Positions 50,861-59,542 of a stretch of 64,000 nt of DNA are shown piece by piece. This DNA comes from Streptomyces stelliscabiei (lineage in GTDB: Bacteria; Actinomycetota; Actinomycetes; Streptomycetales; Streptomycetaceae). Below the pieces are notes generated by a model. It did not search any database. It saw nothing but the letters and a program-made list of their open reading frames with translations, and had not been told where the DNA came from. The DNA lies in NCBI RefSeq assembly GCF_014873495.1, contig NZ_JADBGF010000001.1, forward strand, positions 9,300,001-9,364,000, written 5' to 3'. A program made the translations under genes and the position numbers. The number at the start of each line of letters is the position of its first letter. The first letter of the stretch is position 1.

Positions 50861-50934
50861 CGCCCAAGTCGTCTCCTGCACCACCGTTCGCCCGTCACCG
50901 CTGTGCGCCCCCACCTCCCCCGAGGAGCCCAGAC

Positions 50935-53178
50935 GTGAAACGACGCAGAACCAGCCTGCTCGCCCTGACGGCCCTCGTAGCGGCCGCGCTCACCGCGCTG
51001 CCCGCCGGGCCGGCCCAGGCCGAGGAGGTCGAACAGGTCAAGAACGGCACCTTCGACACCACCACCGCCCCCTGGTGGACGACCGGCAACGTCACCGCCG
51101 GTCTCACCGACGGCCGTCTGTGCGCCGACATCCCCGGCGGCACCACCAACCGCTGGGACGCCGCCGTCGGCCAGAACGACATCACCCTCGTCAAGGGCGA
51201 GTCGTACCGGTTCGCCTTCTCCGCGTCCGGCACACCCCAGGGCAACATCGCGCGGGCGATCGTCGGCCTGTCGGTGGCCCCGTACGACACGTACTTCGAG
51301 GTGAGCCCGCAGCTGAACGTCTCGGGCGACTCCTACACCTACACCTTCACCTCGCCCGTCGACACCACCCAGGCCCAGGTCGGCTTCCAGGTGGGCGGCA
51401 ACGCGAACCCGTTCACCTTCTGCATGGACGACGTGTCGCTGCTCGGCGGAGTACCGCCGGAGGTGTACGAGCCCGACACCGGACCCCGGGTGCGCGTCAA
51501 CCAGGTCGCCTATCTGCCGGCCGGGCCGAAGAACGCCACCCTGGTCACCGACGCCCCGGCGAAGCTGCCCTGGAAGCTGAAAAACGCCTCGGGCACCGTC
51601 GTCGCCCACGGGCGGACCACCCCGCGCGGGCTCGACGCCTCCTCCGGGCAGAACGTCCACTCGATCGACTTCGGCGCGTACAGGAAGCGCGGTACCGGCT
51701 TCACGCTGGTCGTCGACGGCGAGACCAGCCGCCCCTTCGACATCGACCCGCGCGCCTACGAACGCCTCCGCCTCGACTCGCTGAAGTACTACTACACCCA
51801 GCGCAGCGGCACCCCGATCAGCGACGCACTGCGCCCCGGCTACGGCCGCGCGGCCGGCCATGTCGACGTCGCGCCCAACCAGGGCGACGGGAACGTGCCC
51901 TGCCAGCCGGGTGTCTGCGACTACCGGCTCGACGTCACCGGCGGCTGGTACGACGCCGGCGACCACGGCAAGTACGTGGTCAACGGCGGCATCTCCACCT
52001 GGGAGGTGCTGAGCACCTACGAACGCGCGCTGCACGCCCGTACCGGCAAGGCGGGGAAGCTCGGCGACGGCTCGCTGGACATCCCGGAGAGCGGCAACAA
52101 GGTGCCCGACCTGCTGGACGAGGTCCGCTGGGAGCTGGACTTCATGCTCAGGATGCAGGTGCCGAAGGGGCAGCCGCTCGCCGGCATGGCCCACCACAAG
52201 ATCCACGACGAGCAGTGGACCGGCCTGCCCCTGATGCCCGCCGCCGATCCGCAGAAGCGCGAACTGCACCCGCCGAGCACCGCCGCGACCCTGAACCTGG
52301 CCGCCACCGCAGCCCAGGCGGCCCGTCTCTACCGCCCCTACGACCGCGCCTTCGCCACCAAGGCGCTCGCGGCGGCCCGCACGGCCTGGGCGGCGGCCGT
52401 CGAGCACCCCGCGATGTACGCCTCCGAGAGCGACGGCATCGGCGGTGGCACCTACGCCGACAACAACGTCACCGACGAGTTCTACTGGGCGGCCGCACAG
52501 CTGTACCTGACCACCGGTGAGAAGGCGTTCCAGGACTACGTCCTCGCCTCGCCGGTGCACACCGCCGACATCTTCGGCCCCATCGGCTTCGACTGGGCCC
52601 GTACGGCCGCCGCAGGACGGCTCGACCTCGCGACCGTGCCGAGCAAGCTGCCCGGCCGCGACAAGGTCCGCAAGTCCGTGATCGAGGGCGCCGACCGCTA
52701 TCTGGCCGCGCTGAAGTCCCAGCCGTACGGCATGCCGTACGCGCCGGCCGGAAACGTCTACGACTGGGGCTCCAACCACCAGATCCTCAACAACGCGGTC
52801 GTCGTGGCCACCGCCTACGACATCGGCGGAGCGTCCAAGTACCGCGAGGGCGCGCTGCAGAGCATGGACTACCTCTTCGGCCGCAACGCCCTCAACATCT
52901 CCTACGTCACCGGCTACGGCGAGGTCGACGCCCGCAACCAGCACAGCCGCTGGTACGCCCACCAGCTCGACCCGGACCAGCCCAACCCGCCGGCCGGCAC
53001 CCTCGCGGGCGGCCCGAACTCGGGCATCCAGGACCCCTACGCACAGAGCAAACTCCAGGGCTGCGTCGGTCAGTTCTGCTACATCGACGACATCCAGTCC
53101 TGGTCGACCAACGAACACACGATCAACTGGAACGCGGCGCTGGCCCGTATGGCGTCGTTCGTGGCGGACCAGACCTGA
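50935..53178 (+). CDS. Secreted GH9 cellulase with N-terminal CBM4_9
   Basis: A 747-residue secreted enzyme. A signal peptide ends near residue 29 (AGPAQA). A CBM4_9-type carbohydrate-binding module covers about 34-165 (VKNGTFDTTTAPWWTTGNV), then an Ig-like CelD_N domain (about 180-268, VRVNQVAYLPAGPKNA) and a GH9 catalytic (alpha/alpha)6 barrel (about 275-740). Catalytic Asp 340 and Asp 343 are in GGWYDAGDHGKYV, and the acid Glu about 727 is in WSTNEHTINWN. It should cleave beta-1,4-glucan outside the cell. GTG 50935 follows GAGGAG by 7 nt. Control by CebR is expected from the upstream box. Confidence 0.95.
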   Translation: MKRRRTSLLALTALVAAALTALPAGPAQAEEVEQVKNGTFDTTTAPWWTTGNVTAGLTDGRLCADIPGGTTNRWDAAVGQNDITLVKGESYRFAFSASGTPQGNIARAIVGLSVAPYDTYFEVSPQLNVSGDSYTYTFTSPVDTTQAQVGFQVGGNANPFTFCMDDVSLLGGVPPEVYEPDTGPRVRVNQVAYLPAGPKNATLVTDAPAKLPWKLKNASGTVVAHGRTTPRGLDASSGQNVHSIDFGAYRKRGTGFTLVVDGETSRPFDIDPRAYERLRLDSLKYYYTQRSGTPISDALRPGYGRAAGHVDVAPNQGDGNVPCQPGVCDYRLDVTGGWYDAGDHGKYVVNGGISTWEVLSTYERALHARTGKAGKLGDGSLDIPESGNKVPDLLDEVRWELDFMLRMQVPKGQPLAGMAHHKIHDEQWTGLPLMPAADPQKRELHPPSTAATLNLAATAAQAARLYRPYDRAFATKALAAARTAWAAAVEHPAMYASESDGIGGGTYADNNVTDEFYWAAAQLYLTTGEKAFQDYVLASPVHTADIFGPIGFDWARTAAAGRLDLATVPSKLPGRDKVRKSVIEGADRYLAALKSQPYGMPYAPAGNVYDWGSNHQILNNAVVVATAYDIGGASKYREGALQSMDYLFGRNALNISYVTGYGEVDARNQHSRWYAHQLDPDQPNPPAGTLAGGPNSGIQDPYAQSKLQGCVGQFCYIDDIQSWSTNEHTINWNAALARMASFVADQT

Positions 53179-53188
53179 GCACGCTGTT

Positions 53189-53233
53189 GACGGAGGCGGC
53201 CGGTGCCCCGTCGGGGCACCGGCCGCCTCCGTC
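53189..53233 (+). terminator. Strong terminator of the cellulase gene
   Basis: A 45-bp perfect palindrome: 22-bp arms (left arm starts GACGGAGGCGGCCGGTGCCC) around a single T, 10 bp after the cellulase stop. Confidence 0.88.
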
Positions 53234-53271
53234 GGTACCGCTGGTCATACCAGGTGACCTGCGACTATTTA

Positions 53272-53285
53272 CGGGTAAGTACCCG
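53272..53285. promoter_or_regulatory. Operator-like palindrome before the toxin-antitoxin pair
   Basis: CGGGTAAGTACCCG is a 14-bp palindrome 17 bp before the antitoxin start, in the promoter region. It is well placed for autoregulation by the ribbon-helix-helix antitoxin. Confidence 0.65.
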
Positions 53286-53302
53286 CGCGGTACCGTGGGC
53301 GC

Positions 53303-53548
53303 ATGCCAGCTCTGAATGTGGAGTTCAGCGACCGCGAGCTAGAGGACCTGCGGCAGATCGCCAAGGAACGCGGTACGTCGATGAAGGCGCTCGTGCGTGA
53401 GGCGGCCGCGGCCGACATAGTGCGACACCGGGCGCTCAAGGAGGGCGCGGAGGCCTTCCGCCGGTTCTTCACCGCGCACGCCGACGAATTCGCGGCCGCC
53501 TTCCCGGACGACGAGCCCGCCGCGCGGTTGCGAGGACGGGCCGTCTGA
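53303..53548 (+). CDS. Ribbon-helix-helix antitoxin
   Basis: An 81-residue protein. The N-terminal ~45 residues (ALNVEFSDRELEDLRQIAKE, then TSMKALVREAAAADI) have the beta-strand/helix/helix pattern of Arc/MetJ-type antitoxins. The C-terminal half (EGAEAFRRFFTAHADEFAAAFP) would bind the toxin. It is 3 bp upstream of the Fic-like gene, and a palindrome in its promoter fits autoregulation. Confidence 0.82.
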   Translation: MPALNVEFSDRELEDLRQIAKERGTSMKALVREAAAADIVRHRALKEGAEAFRRFFTAHADEFAAAFPDDEPAARLRGRAV

Positions 53549-53551
53549 CCG

Positions 53552-53929
53552 ATGGCCTCCGTCATCCACATCGACGTGCCCTGGCTGCTCCAGCGGCACG
53601 AAGAGGTCATGCCCGAGCAGCCCAGCATCAACGACTTCTCCGCACTCGTCGCCGCCGTGGCCCGGCACCGCGTCGATCCCCCGCGGCTCGGTGTCGACTC
53701 CGACCCCGCCTGGCGGGCCGCCGCCCTGCTGCACACCCTCGCGGTGCTCAAGCCCCTGCCGGCCGCCAACGCCCGGTTCGCCTGCGCGACGGCCGTGTCG
53801 TACATGTTCGTCAGCGGTGTCGGCATCGACCCGCCGTACGGATCCCTCGTGGATCTGGCGCGCGATCTGCTCTCCGGGGCGACGGACGTCTACGGGGCGG
53901 CGGACCGGCTGCGGTCCTGGCAGATCTGA
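53552..53929 (+). CDS. Fic/Doc-family toxin with degenerate active-site motif
   Basis: A 125-residue Doc-type protein. The helical region IDVPWLLQRHEEVMPEQPSI and the core LKPLPAANARFACATAVSYM align with Doc, but the motif HPFxxGN(K/R)R has become KPLPAANAR: the catalytic His is Lys, while the Asn and Arg are kept. Doc normally phosphorylates EF-Tu; this version may be inactive or use another chemistry. Many Streptomyces carry such 'fic family, toxin component' genes beside an RHH antitoxin. ATG 53552 starts 3 bp after the antitoxin stop. Confidence 0.82.
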   Translation: MASVIHIDVPWLLQRHEEVMPEQPSINDFSALVAAVARHRVDPPRLGVDSDPAWRAAALLHTLAVLKPLPAANARFACATAVSYMFVSGVGIDPPYGSLVDLARDLLSGATDVYGAADRLRSWQI

Positions 53930-54473
53930 GCGCGAGACGGAGACGCCCCCCGGGGCCGCCGGCCGAGGGCGGGAGGATCAAGGCCGGCGGCCGTTTCGCG
54001 CGGGAGAGCCGCCGTTCCGCGCGGGGCCTTCCGAGGTGGCCGCCTCGATTGAACAACCAACCACCGGCTCGGGGGAACGTGCGCGTGCCGTCGGGGTGTG
54101 CGCACGGTTCACACGGGGTGCTCGCGTCCTTGAGTTCTCAAGAACCGGAAGGCTTCATTCTGCGAAGCGGAAGCTTTCGTACCGGTCATCTGACCTGCTT
54201 TTAGTGATGCAGATGTTGCTCTAGCGCCTTGTTAGCCATGAGTAACTTGTGCAAGGGTGAACTTCCTGCGCATGGGCAAGGGCCCGGCTGGAAAGGCTAT
54301 TTGGCCTTTCCGGTCGTCGAAGGGCCCAAAAGGCTCTGAGGAGAAGGCCGTTGTGCGGCCCGGTCCCCGGCCGCTTTCCCGGCGCCCGCCAAAAAGGTAC
54401 GCACCAATCCAGGGCCCTTTTCGGCGGCCACAACTCCGTGTGCCATCTTGTGCCTTGGAAGGAAACCCGCTCT
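53930..54473. other. Intergenic region with A+T-richer promoter part
   Basis: No supported gene in about 540 bp. The second half (54125-54260) is clearly lower in G+C than the surroundings and includes the palindrome CTTGAGTTCTCAAG (54129-54142). It probably contains the promoter and a long leader for the sigma-like/ricin fusion gene. Confidence 0.55.
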
Positions 54474-56360
54474 GTGCACACCCCCCACCCTCCCCGCCCC
54501 ACCTATGCGCCCGCTCCCGGCCCGGTGCCCGGAGAGTCCGACGAGACTCTCGCGGCCCGGCTGAGAGGCTGGCCGGAGGGCGGCACCGGCGACCCCGTCG
54601 CCCTGCTGATGGCACGGCACTGGCAGTCCACGTACGACTATGCGGCGATCTGTCTCGCCACGCAGTCCGGTGTCGCCTCGATGGTGACCGCCACCGCGTT
54701 CCACCGGGTGCTCGACGGGCTGATGCGGGGCGAGTCGGGCGTCGCGCTGCGGCCCCGGCTGCTGGTGGCCGCACGCGACACCGTCAAGGAGTGGTCCGCG
54801 GACGAGGGTGTCTCCCAGGTGCACTCGGACCTGCGGAAGCCCGCCGGCGGGCGCGGTATGCGGGCGGCGAAGTCCATGACGCCCGAAAACCGCAAGCTCA
54901 TCGAGCGCTCTTTCCAGGCTCTTCCGGCGGTCTCCCAGTGCCTGTTGTGGCACACCGAAGTAGAAGCCGAAACGATAACCATACCCACTGGTCTGCTGGG
55001 GCTGGACGCCGACAGCGCGGTGGCCACGCTGGAACAGGCGCGCGACAAATTCAGGGAGGGCTGCGTCCGCGCCCACCGGGAACTCGCGCCGTCCAAGGAC
55101 TGCCGCTTCTACAACCGGCTGCTGGACGTGCCCATTCGCCGCGGCGGAGCCCTGCTGCCGGATGTCCAGCAGCATCTGCTGGAGTGCCGTTACTGCCGTT
55201 ACGCCGCCGAGCAACTCAGCCATTTCGAGGGCGGACTGGGCGGTGTCATCGCCGAGGCCGTACTCGGCTGGGGGGCCCGGCGCTATCTCGACTCCCGGCC
55301 CGGCCGCATGCCGCAGAAGGGTGCCTCCAGACGTCCGGGGAGCGGCGGCCGGCACCGCCTGCTCTCCCAGATCCCCGCGCAGCGCCGCAAGCTCACCTCC
55401 GGCGCGCGCAACCCCCGGGCCCTGATCACCGTCGGGGTCTCCTCCGGCGCGCTGCTCGCGGCCGTCCTCGGCGCAGCGTTCCTCTCGGACGACGGCGGCG
55501 CGGCCGATCCCGCCGCCTCCACCAGCGCCACCGGAGGCGTCGCCACGGCGCCGGACACCGGCAACGAGACCACCAACGACACGGCCTCGCCGACCCCTCC
55601 CGCCTCGGCCGGACGGCCCACGGGACCCCAGCAGACACGGCTGCGCAACCAGGCAGCCGACCTGTGCCTCGACATCAAGGGCGGCAAGGCCGTCAAGGGC
55701 GCCTCCACCGCACTCGCGGCGTGCGACTCCGACTGGACCCAGAAGTGGTCCTACGAGGAGGACGGTCTGCTGCGCAGTGTCGCCAACCCCGAACTGTGCC
55801 TGGACTCCCAGGTCGACGCCGGAGTCGTCGTCCTCGGCAAGTGCGCCGACGAGGACTCCGAGCGCGGTGACGACGTGCGCTACGACTTCACCGTGCAGGG
55901 CGAGTTGCTGCCCCGCTGGGGCGAGGGGCTCGCCGTCGCCCCCATCGGCAGCGACCCCAGGGCCGACATCGTCATCAAGGTGCGGGACAACTCCGGCCGT
56001 CAGCGCTGGCTCACCGACGGCGTGGCCGCCAGCCCCGACTCGCTGTCCGTCTCCGGCTCCGAGGCCCCCACGCCCGAGACCGAGCCGGTCACCCGCGAGC
56101 CCGAGACGGACGCCTCCCCGGCGCCGGGACCGGAGAGGTCCGGCTCCCCGGAGCCGGGCGCGCCCCCCGAGGCGGAGACCGAACAGGGCGGTTCGGTCCG
56201 GTCGGTGGCCGACGCCACGACGACGGAGACCGAGCCCGGCACCGGCTTCGGCTCGGGCACCGGTTTCGGCACCGGTTTCGGCACAGGCTTCGGCCCAGTG
56301 CCGGTACGTCCCCTGACGTCCCTCCACATTCCGCAACCCCTCACAGGGTTCAGCTGGTGA
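54474..56360 (+). CDS. Sigma-factor-like protein fused to a membrane helix and ricin-like domain
   Basis: A 628-residue protein. Residues 25-235 resemble a degenerate ECF sigma factor: DPVALLMARHWQSTYDYAAI as region 2, and ERSFQALPAVSQCLLWHTEV as region 4. A Cys pair (C238, C241 in HLLECRYCRYAAEQL) resembles a zinc anti-sigma end. A single membrane helix lies at about 316-337 (LITVGVSSGALLAAVLGAAF). The outside part has a ricin/QxW-type lectin unit at about 388-505 (AADLCLDIKGGKAVKGASTA) and a Pro/Glu/Thr-rich tail with GTGFG repeats. A cell-wall-sensing role is conceivable. GTG 54474 follows GGAAGGAAA. Confidence 0.75.
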   Translation: MHTPHPPRPTYAPAPGPVPGESDETLAARLRGWPEGGTGDPVALLMARHWQSTYDYAAICLATQSGVASMVTATAFHRVLDGLMRGESGVALRPRLLVAARDTVKEWSADEGVSQVHSDLRKPAGGRGMRAAKSMTPENRKLIERSFQALPAVSQCLLWHTEVEAETITIPTGLLGLDADSAVATLEQARDKFREGCVRAHRELAPSKDCRFYNRLLDVPIRRGGALLPDVQQHLLECRYCRYAAEQLSHFEGGLGGVIAEAVLGWGARRYLDSRPGRMPQKGASRRPGSGGRHRLLSQIPAQRRKLTSGARNPRALITVGVSSGALLAAVLGAAFLSDDGGAADPAASTSATGGVATAPDTGNETTNDTASPTPPASAGRPTGPQQTRLRNQAADLCLDIKGGKAVKGASTALAACDSDWTQKWSYEEDGLLRSVANPELCLDSQVDAGVVVLGKCADEDSERGDDVRYDFTVQGELLPRWGEGLAVAPIGSDPRADIVIKVRDNSGRQRWLTDGVAASPDSLSVSGSEAPTPETEPVTREPETDASPAPGPERSGSPEPGAPPEAETEQGGSVRSVADATTTETEPGTGFGSGTGFGTGFGTGFGPVPVRPLTSLHIPQPLTGFSW

Positions 56361-56406
56361 GGCGGAGCGGTTCTCGCGCGCGGGGGCGCGAGAACCGGCA
56401 GCGGAG

Positions 56407-57576
56407 TCAGGCGTCCGCGCCCACGAGGCTGTCGGGGCCGACCGAGGCCGGCGTACGGTGCCCGGACAACGCGAGCGTGAGGTCGAACTCGGCGAGCAGA
56501 CACCGGATGACGTGTTCCACACCGGGCTGCCCGTCGAGGGCGAGGCCGTAGACGTAGGGGCGCCCGAGAAGCACGGCCCGCGCGCCCAGGGCCAGCGCCT
56601 TGAAGACGTCGTCACCGCCGCGGATCCCGCTGTCGAACAGCACGCTCACGCGGTCGCCGACCGCCCGGGCCACGCCCGGCAGCGCGTCGGCCGCCCCGAC
56701 CCCGCCCGCCACCTGCCGGCCCCCGTGGTTGGACACCACCACCCCGTCCATCCCGGCGTCCGCGGCGAGCCCGGCGTCGTCGGGGTGCAGAACGCCCTTC
56801 AACACGATCGGCCCGTCCCAGTGTTCGCGCAGGAACGTCAGGTCGGGCCATGTCTTGGCGGGATCCCCGAACATGCCCGCGAAGTGCAGCACGGCCGCGT
56901 TCGGGTCCTCGTGGACCGGCTTGGCGAGGCCCGCCCGGAACGCCGGGTCGGAGAAGTAGTTGGCGGTGCCCACGCCGTGCAGGAACGGCAGGTACGCCCG
57001 CTCCAGGTCGCGGGGCCGCCAGCCGAGCAGCGGGGTGTCCAGGGTGACGACGAGCACGGAGTACCCCGAGGCCTTCGCCCGGTCCAGGAAGCTCCGGGTG
57101 ACCTCACGGTCCTTCGCCCAGTACAGCTGGAACCAGCGCTCCGCGTCGCCCAGCACCTCCGCGACCTGCTCCATGGGCGTGCTGGAAGCCGAGGACAGGA
57201 TGTAGGGCACGCCCTGCGCGGCGGCGGCCCGCGCGGCCGCCACCTCCGCCTCCGGGTGCACGATCGACAGCACGCCCACCGGGGCCAGGGCCAGGGGCGC
57301 GGGCAGCACACGGCCCAGCACCTCGACGGACAGATCGCGGTCGCTCACGTCCCGCAGCAGCCGTGGCACGATCCGCCGCCGGTCCAGCGCCGCCCGGTTG
57401 GCGCGGGCCGTGCCGCCGTCGCCCGCGCTGCCCGCCACGTATCCGACGGGACCCGCGCCGAGCCGGTGCTCGGCCAGCTCCTCCAGCCGGCGCAGATCGG
57501 TGGGCAGCCGCGGCACGGACCCGCCCATCCCGCCCAGGTAGATCTCGTACTGGAAGTCCGCCCAGTGCTTGGCCAT
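56407..57576 (-). CDS. Lactate 2-monooxygenase / alpha-hydroxy-acid oxidase
   Basis: A 389-residue FMN-dependent alpha-hydroxy-acid enzyme. Typical features are APVGVLSIVHPEAEVAAARAA, SSASSTPMEQVAEVLG, WFQLYWAKDREV, VLKGVLHPDDA, the active His and Arg in VSNHGGRQV, and VLFDSGIRGGDDVFKALALGARAVLLGRPYVYGL for FMN-phosphate binding. The N-terminus FQYEIYLGGMGGSVPRLP is that of bacterial lactate 2-monooxygenases, which make acetate, CO2 and water from lactate. ATG 57576 is used. Confidence 0.9.
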   Translation of the reverse strand: MAKHWADFQYEIYLGGMGGSVPRLPTDLRRLEELAEHRLGAGPVGYVAGSAGDGGTARANRAALDRRRIVPRLLRDVSDRDLSVEVLGRVLPAPLALAPVGVLSIVHPEAEVAAARAAAAQGVPYILSSASSTPMEQVAEVLGDAERWFQLYWAKDREVTRSFLDRAKASGYSVLVVTLDTPLLGWRPRDLERAYLPFLHGVGTANYFSDPAFRAGLAKPVHEDPNAAVLHFAGMFGDPAKTWPDLTFLREHWDGPIVLKGVLHPDDAGLAADAGMDGVVVSNHGGRQVAGGVGAADALPGVARAVGDRVSVLFDSGIRGGDDVFKALALGARAVLLGRPYVYGLALDGQPGVEHVIRCLLAEFDLTLALSGHRTPASVGPDSLVGADA

Positions 57577-58081
57577 CCGTCCGCCCTGCCCTTCGCCGTC
57601 GAGAACGCCCCGCGTCGCCGACGATCCTGACGAGCGGGGCGGGTGCCGTCCAGCGTCGCGCACGGGGGAGGGCGCTTCGTCTCTTCCGCGGCGCCGAAAT
57701 GGATGAATCGTCCACCGTTCCCGGCCGTGCGGGAGCCGTGCGGGAGTCCGTGCGGTGGCAGTGCGGGGGCCGTTCGGGCGGTTGTCGCGAGCGGAAGCGG
57801 AATGTTTCAGGCCTATTGCACAGCCGTGCGGATCCGGCCATTCATGATCATGGGGCGATCGGGAGCCGCTCAGAATCGGGGTTCACATGGTCGGATTCCG
57901 TGACTTCGAGCCACTGATTCAATACTCAAAGTTACTGAAACGCATGGGGTCGATGTGTGTTCCGGTCCCGGACCCGGCAGACTCGCGCTCGCCGATCCGG
58001 CACCGGCCGGGCCGGCTTCGTACACACGACCGATGTGGCGAGGCCGCCCGGGAACTCCTGCAGAGCGGAAGGATGCACATC
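57577..58081. other. Intergenic region upstream of the protease inhibitor
   Basis: About 500 bp with no supported gene. Its centre (57890-57950) is A+T-rich for this genome and probably holds the inhibitor promoter. An in-frame extension of the inhibitor upstream to 57887 has no signal-peptide character. Confidence 0.55.
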
Positions 58082-58516
58082 ATGCGGAAGACCGCGCGTT
58101 GGGCAGCGACTCTCACCCTGACGGCCACCGCCGTCTGCGGTCCCCTCACGGGCTCCGCGCTCGCCGCCCCCGAGCCCGCCGCGGCCGGGCTCTACGCCCC
58201 CTCGGCCCTGGTGCTGACCACGGGTCACGGCGAGACCGCGGCGGCCGTCACCCCCGAGCGTGCGGTCACCCTGACCTGCGCGCCGAAAGCCTCCGGCACG
58301 CACCCGGCCCCCGTCGACGCCTGCGCCGAGATCCGCCGCAGCGGCGGCGACTTCGACGCCCTGGCGGGCCGCGCCCACGCGATGTGCAACAAGCAGTACG
58401 ACCCGGTGGTCGTCACCGTGGACGGTGTCTGGCAGGGCAAGCGCGTCGCATACGAGCGCGTCTTCGCCAACCCGTGTCTGAAGGACGCCGCCGCGAGCGT
58501 CCTGTACGCCTTCTGA
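58082..58516 (+). CDS. Subtilisin-inhibitor-like protein (SSI family), trypsin-type
   Basis: A 144-residue secreted protease inhibitor with signal peptide 1-28 (ATLTLTATAVCGPLTGSALA). The mature part matches SSI: SALVLTTGHGETAAA, TLTCAPKASGTHP, DACAEIRRSGGDFDALAG, and PVVVTVDGVWQGKRVAYERV. It has four cysteines forming the usual two disulfides. In the reactive loop MCNKQYDPV the P1 position is Lys about 104, where SSI has Met, so trypsin-like proteases are the expected targets. ATG 58082 lies 9 nt after GGAAGG. Confidence 0.93.
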   Translation: MRKTARWAATLTLTATAVCGPLTGSALAAPEPAAAGLYAPSALVLTTGHGETAAAVTPERAVTLTCAPKASGTHPAPVDACAEIRRSGGDFDALAGRAHAMCNKQYDPVVVTVDGVWQGKRVAYERVFANPCLKDAAASVLYAF

Positions 58517-58715
58517 GCGTCCCCGACGACCAGGCCGCCCCGCGCGGCCGACAGACCGGGGTCGTGTGGTTCCGCGAGTGATGAGCGAGGGCCCGTGGCT
58601 GGGGAGCGCGAGCCCTGTCGCGGTGTGCCACGTGATCCCGCCCGGGGGCCGGCCGAAGCGGAGTGGGGCCGCGGCCGGCCCCCGGCATCATGTCTGCCGG
58701 GGAGTCTGCGGCCGG

Positions 58716-58907
58716 TCACTCGGGAGCGATGCTCCAGCGTCCGACCTCCTGGTGCCCGGAGTCGTACAGGGGCTGGCCGTCACCGGGTTTGATCTCGCAG
58801 TGCCGGAGGTTGCCGCCCCAGTAGCGCAGGATGCGCTCCAGTTCCCGCACGGTGGTGCCCTCGTCCCAGTCCGTGCCGTCCAGGTCGACTTCGAGAAGAA
58901 ACTTCAC
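58716..58907 (-). CDS. Small conserved hypothetical protein
   Basis: A 63-residue protein (KFLLEVDLDGTDWDEGTTVR ... LYDSGHQEVGRWSI), soluble and acidic, with no recognisable motif. GTG 58907 follows GGGGA by 8 nt. It is solitary and leftward. Confidence 0.65.
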   Translation of the reverse strand: MKFLLEVDLDGTDWDEGTTVRELERILRYWGGNLRHCEIKPGDGQPLYDSGHQEVGRWSIAPE

Positions 58908-59017
58908 TGCGCGTGTCCCCACTTCCGTGTCACTTCTGTGTCGCTCGGATTCCGTGCCGGCGTACGCCGGCACGGCGGGTGTGCCTGCCGCGGCCCTTCA
59001 ATCGTTTCATTGAACTG

Positions 59018-59497
59018 CTACTTGAGACTTGGCCGCTCCGGCGGGGGCGGCGCGGGGGGAACGGGAGGCAGCTCCGCGAGCGGCGGGAAGCGGCCGAGCA
59101 GCCGGGCGGCGCGCAACAGCCGGTGCATCAGGGGCTGGTCGCAGACGAGCCGGAGCCGTCCGCCGCGTGCCGTGGCCGTGGCCTCGGCCCGGCACAGCAC
59201 GCGCAGGCCCGAGCAGTCGAAGAAGGCGACCTCGCGCAGGTCGACGAGCACGTCCGGTTCGCCGGGACCCGTGGCGGCGGCCGACAGATGCGCGGCCACG
59301 AGATCCGCCGACGCCACGTCGATCTCGCCCGCGACCACGATCACGGTGTAGGGGCCGATCCGGCGGGTGCTCGCGTACGGGTTCGCGGGCGGGGCGGCAG
59401 GCAGGGAGCCGGCGGATTCCGCGGCCGGACCGGTTCCGGGCCCGGCGGCCGCGTTCTCGGGCCGAGGGACGGCGCGGTCGTGGGCATCCGGAGTCAT
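59018..59497 (-). CDS. STAS-domain anti-sigma factor antagonist
   Basis: A 159-residue protein. A disordered N-terminal ~45 residues (Ala/Pro/Gly) precede a STAS domain (YTVIVVAGEIDVASADLVAA, LVDLREVAFFDCSGLRVLC) with the usual phosphorylatable Ser in DCSG. It resembles the STAS protein at 21 kb. ATG 59497 follows GGTGGAG. A SigB-like promoter motif lies about 50-70 bp upstream, suggesting it is part of the stress sigma network. Confidence 0.88.
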   Translation of the reverse strand: MTPDAHDRAVPRPENAAAGPGTGPAAESAGSLPAAPPANPYASTRRIGPYTVIVVAGEIDVASADLVAAHLSAAATGPGEPDVLVDLREVAFFDCSGLRVLCRAEATATARGGRLRLVCDQPLMHRLLRAARLLGRFPPLAELPPVPPAPPPPERPSLK

Positions 59498-59542
59498 GGC
59501 GGCTCCACCTTGTCAGGGGTAGGGCGCGGTAGATCCCGTTAG

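Larger units (their letters stand above)
50041..50934. other. Large non-coding region upstream of the cellulase
   Basis: Almost 900 bp with frames open on both strands, but with no amino-acid pattern I can assign and no ribosome sites fitting them. It contains a short tandem repeat (50657-50686) and the CebR box (50847-50860). Non-coding RNA or a remnant gene cannot be excluded. Confidence 0.6.

Noticed and set aside
54129..54142. Palindrome CTTGAGTTCTCAAG as a transposon end or operator
   Set aside because: Single short palindrome with no partner copy, no target duplication and no nearby regulator; kept only as a description of the intergenic region.
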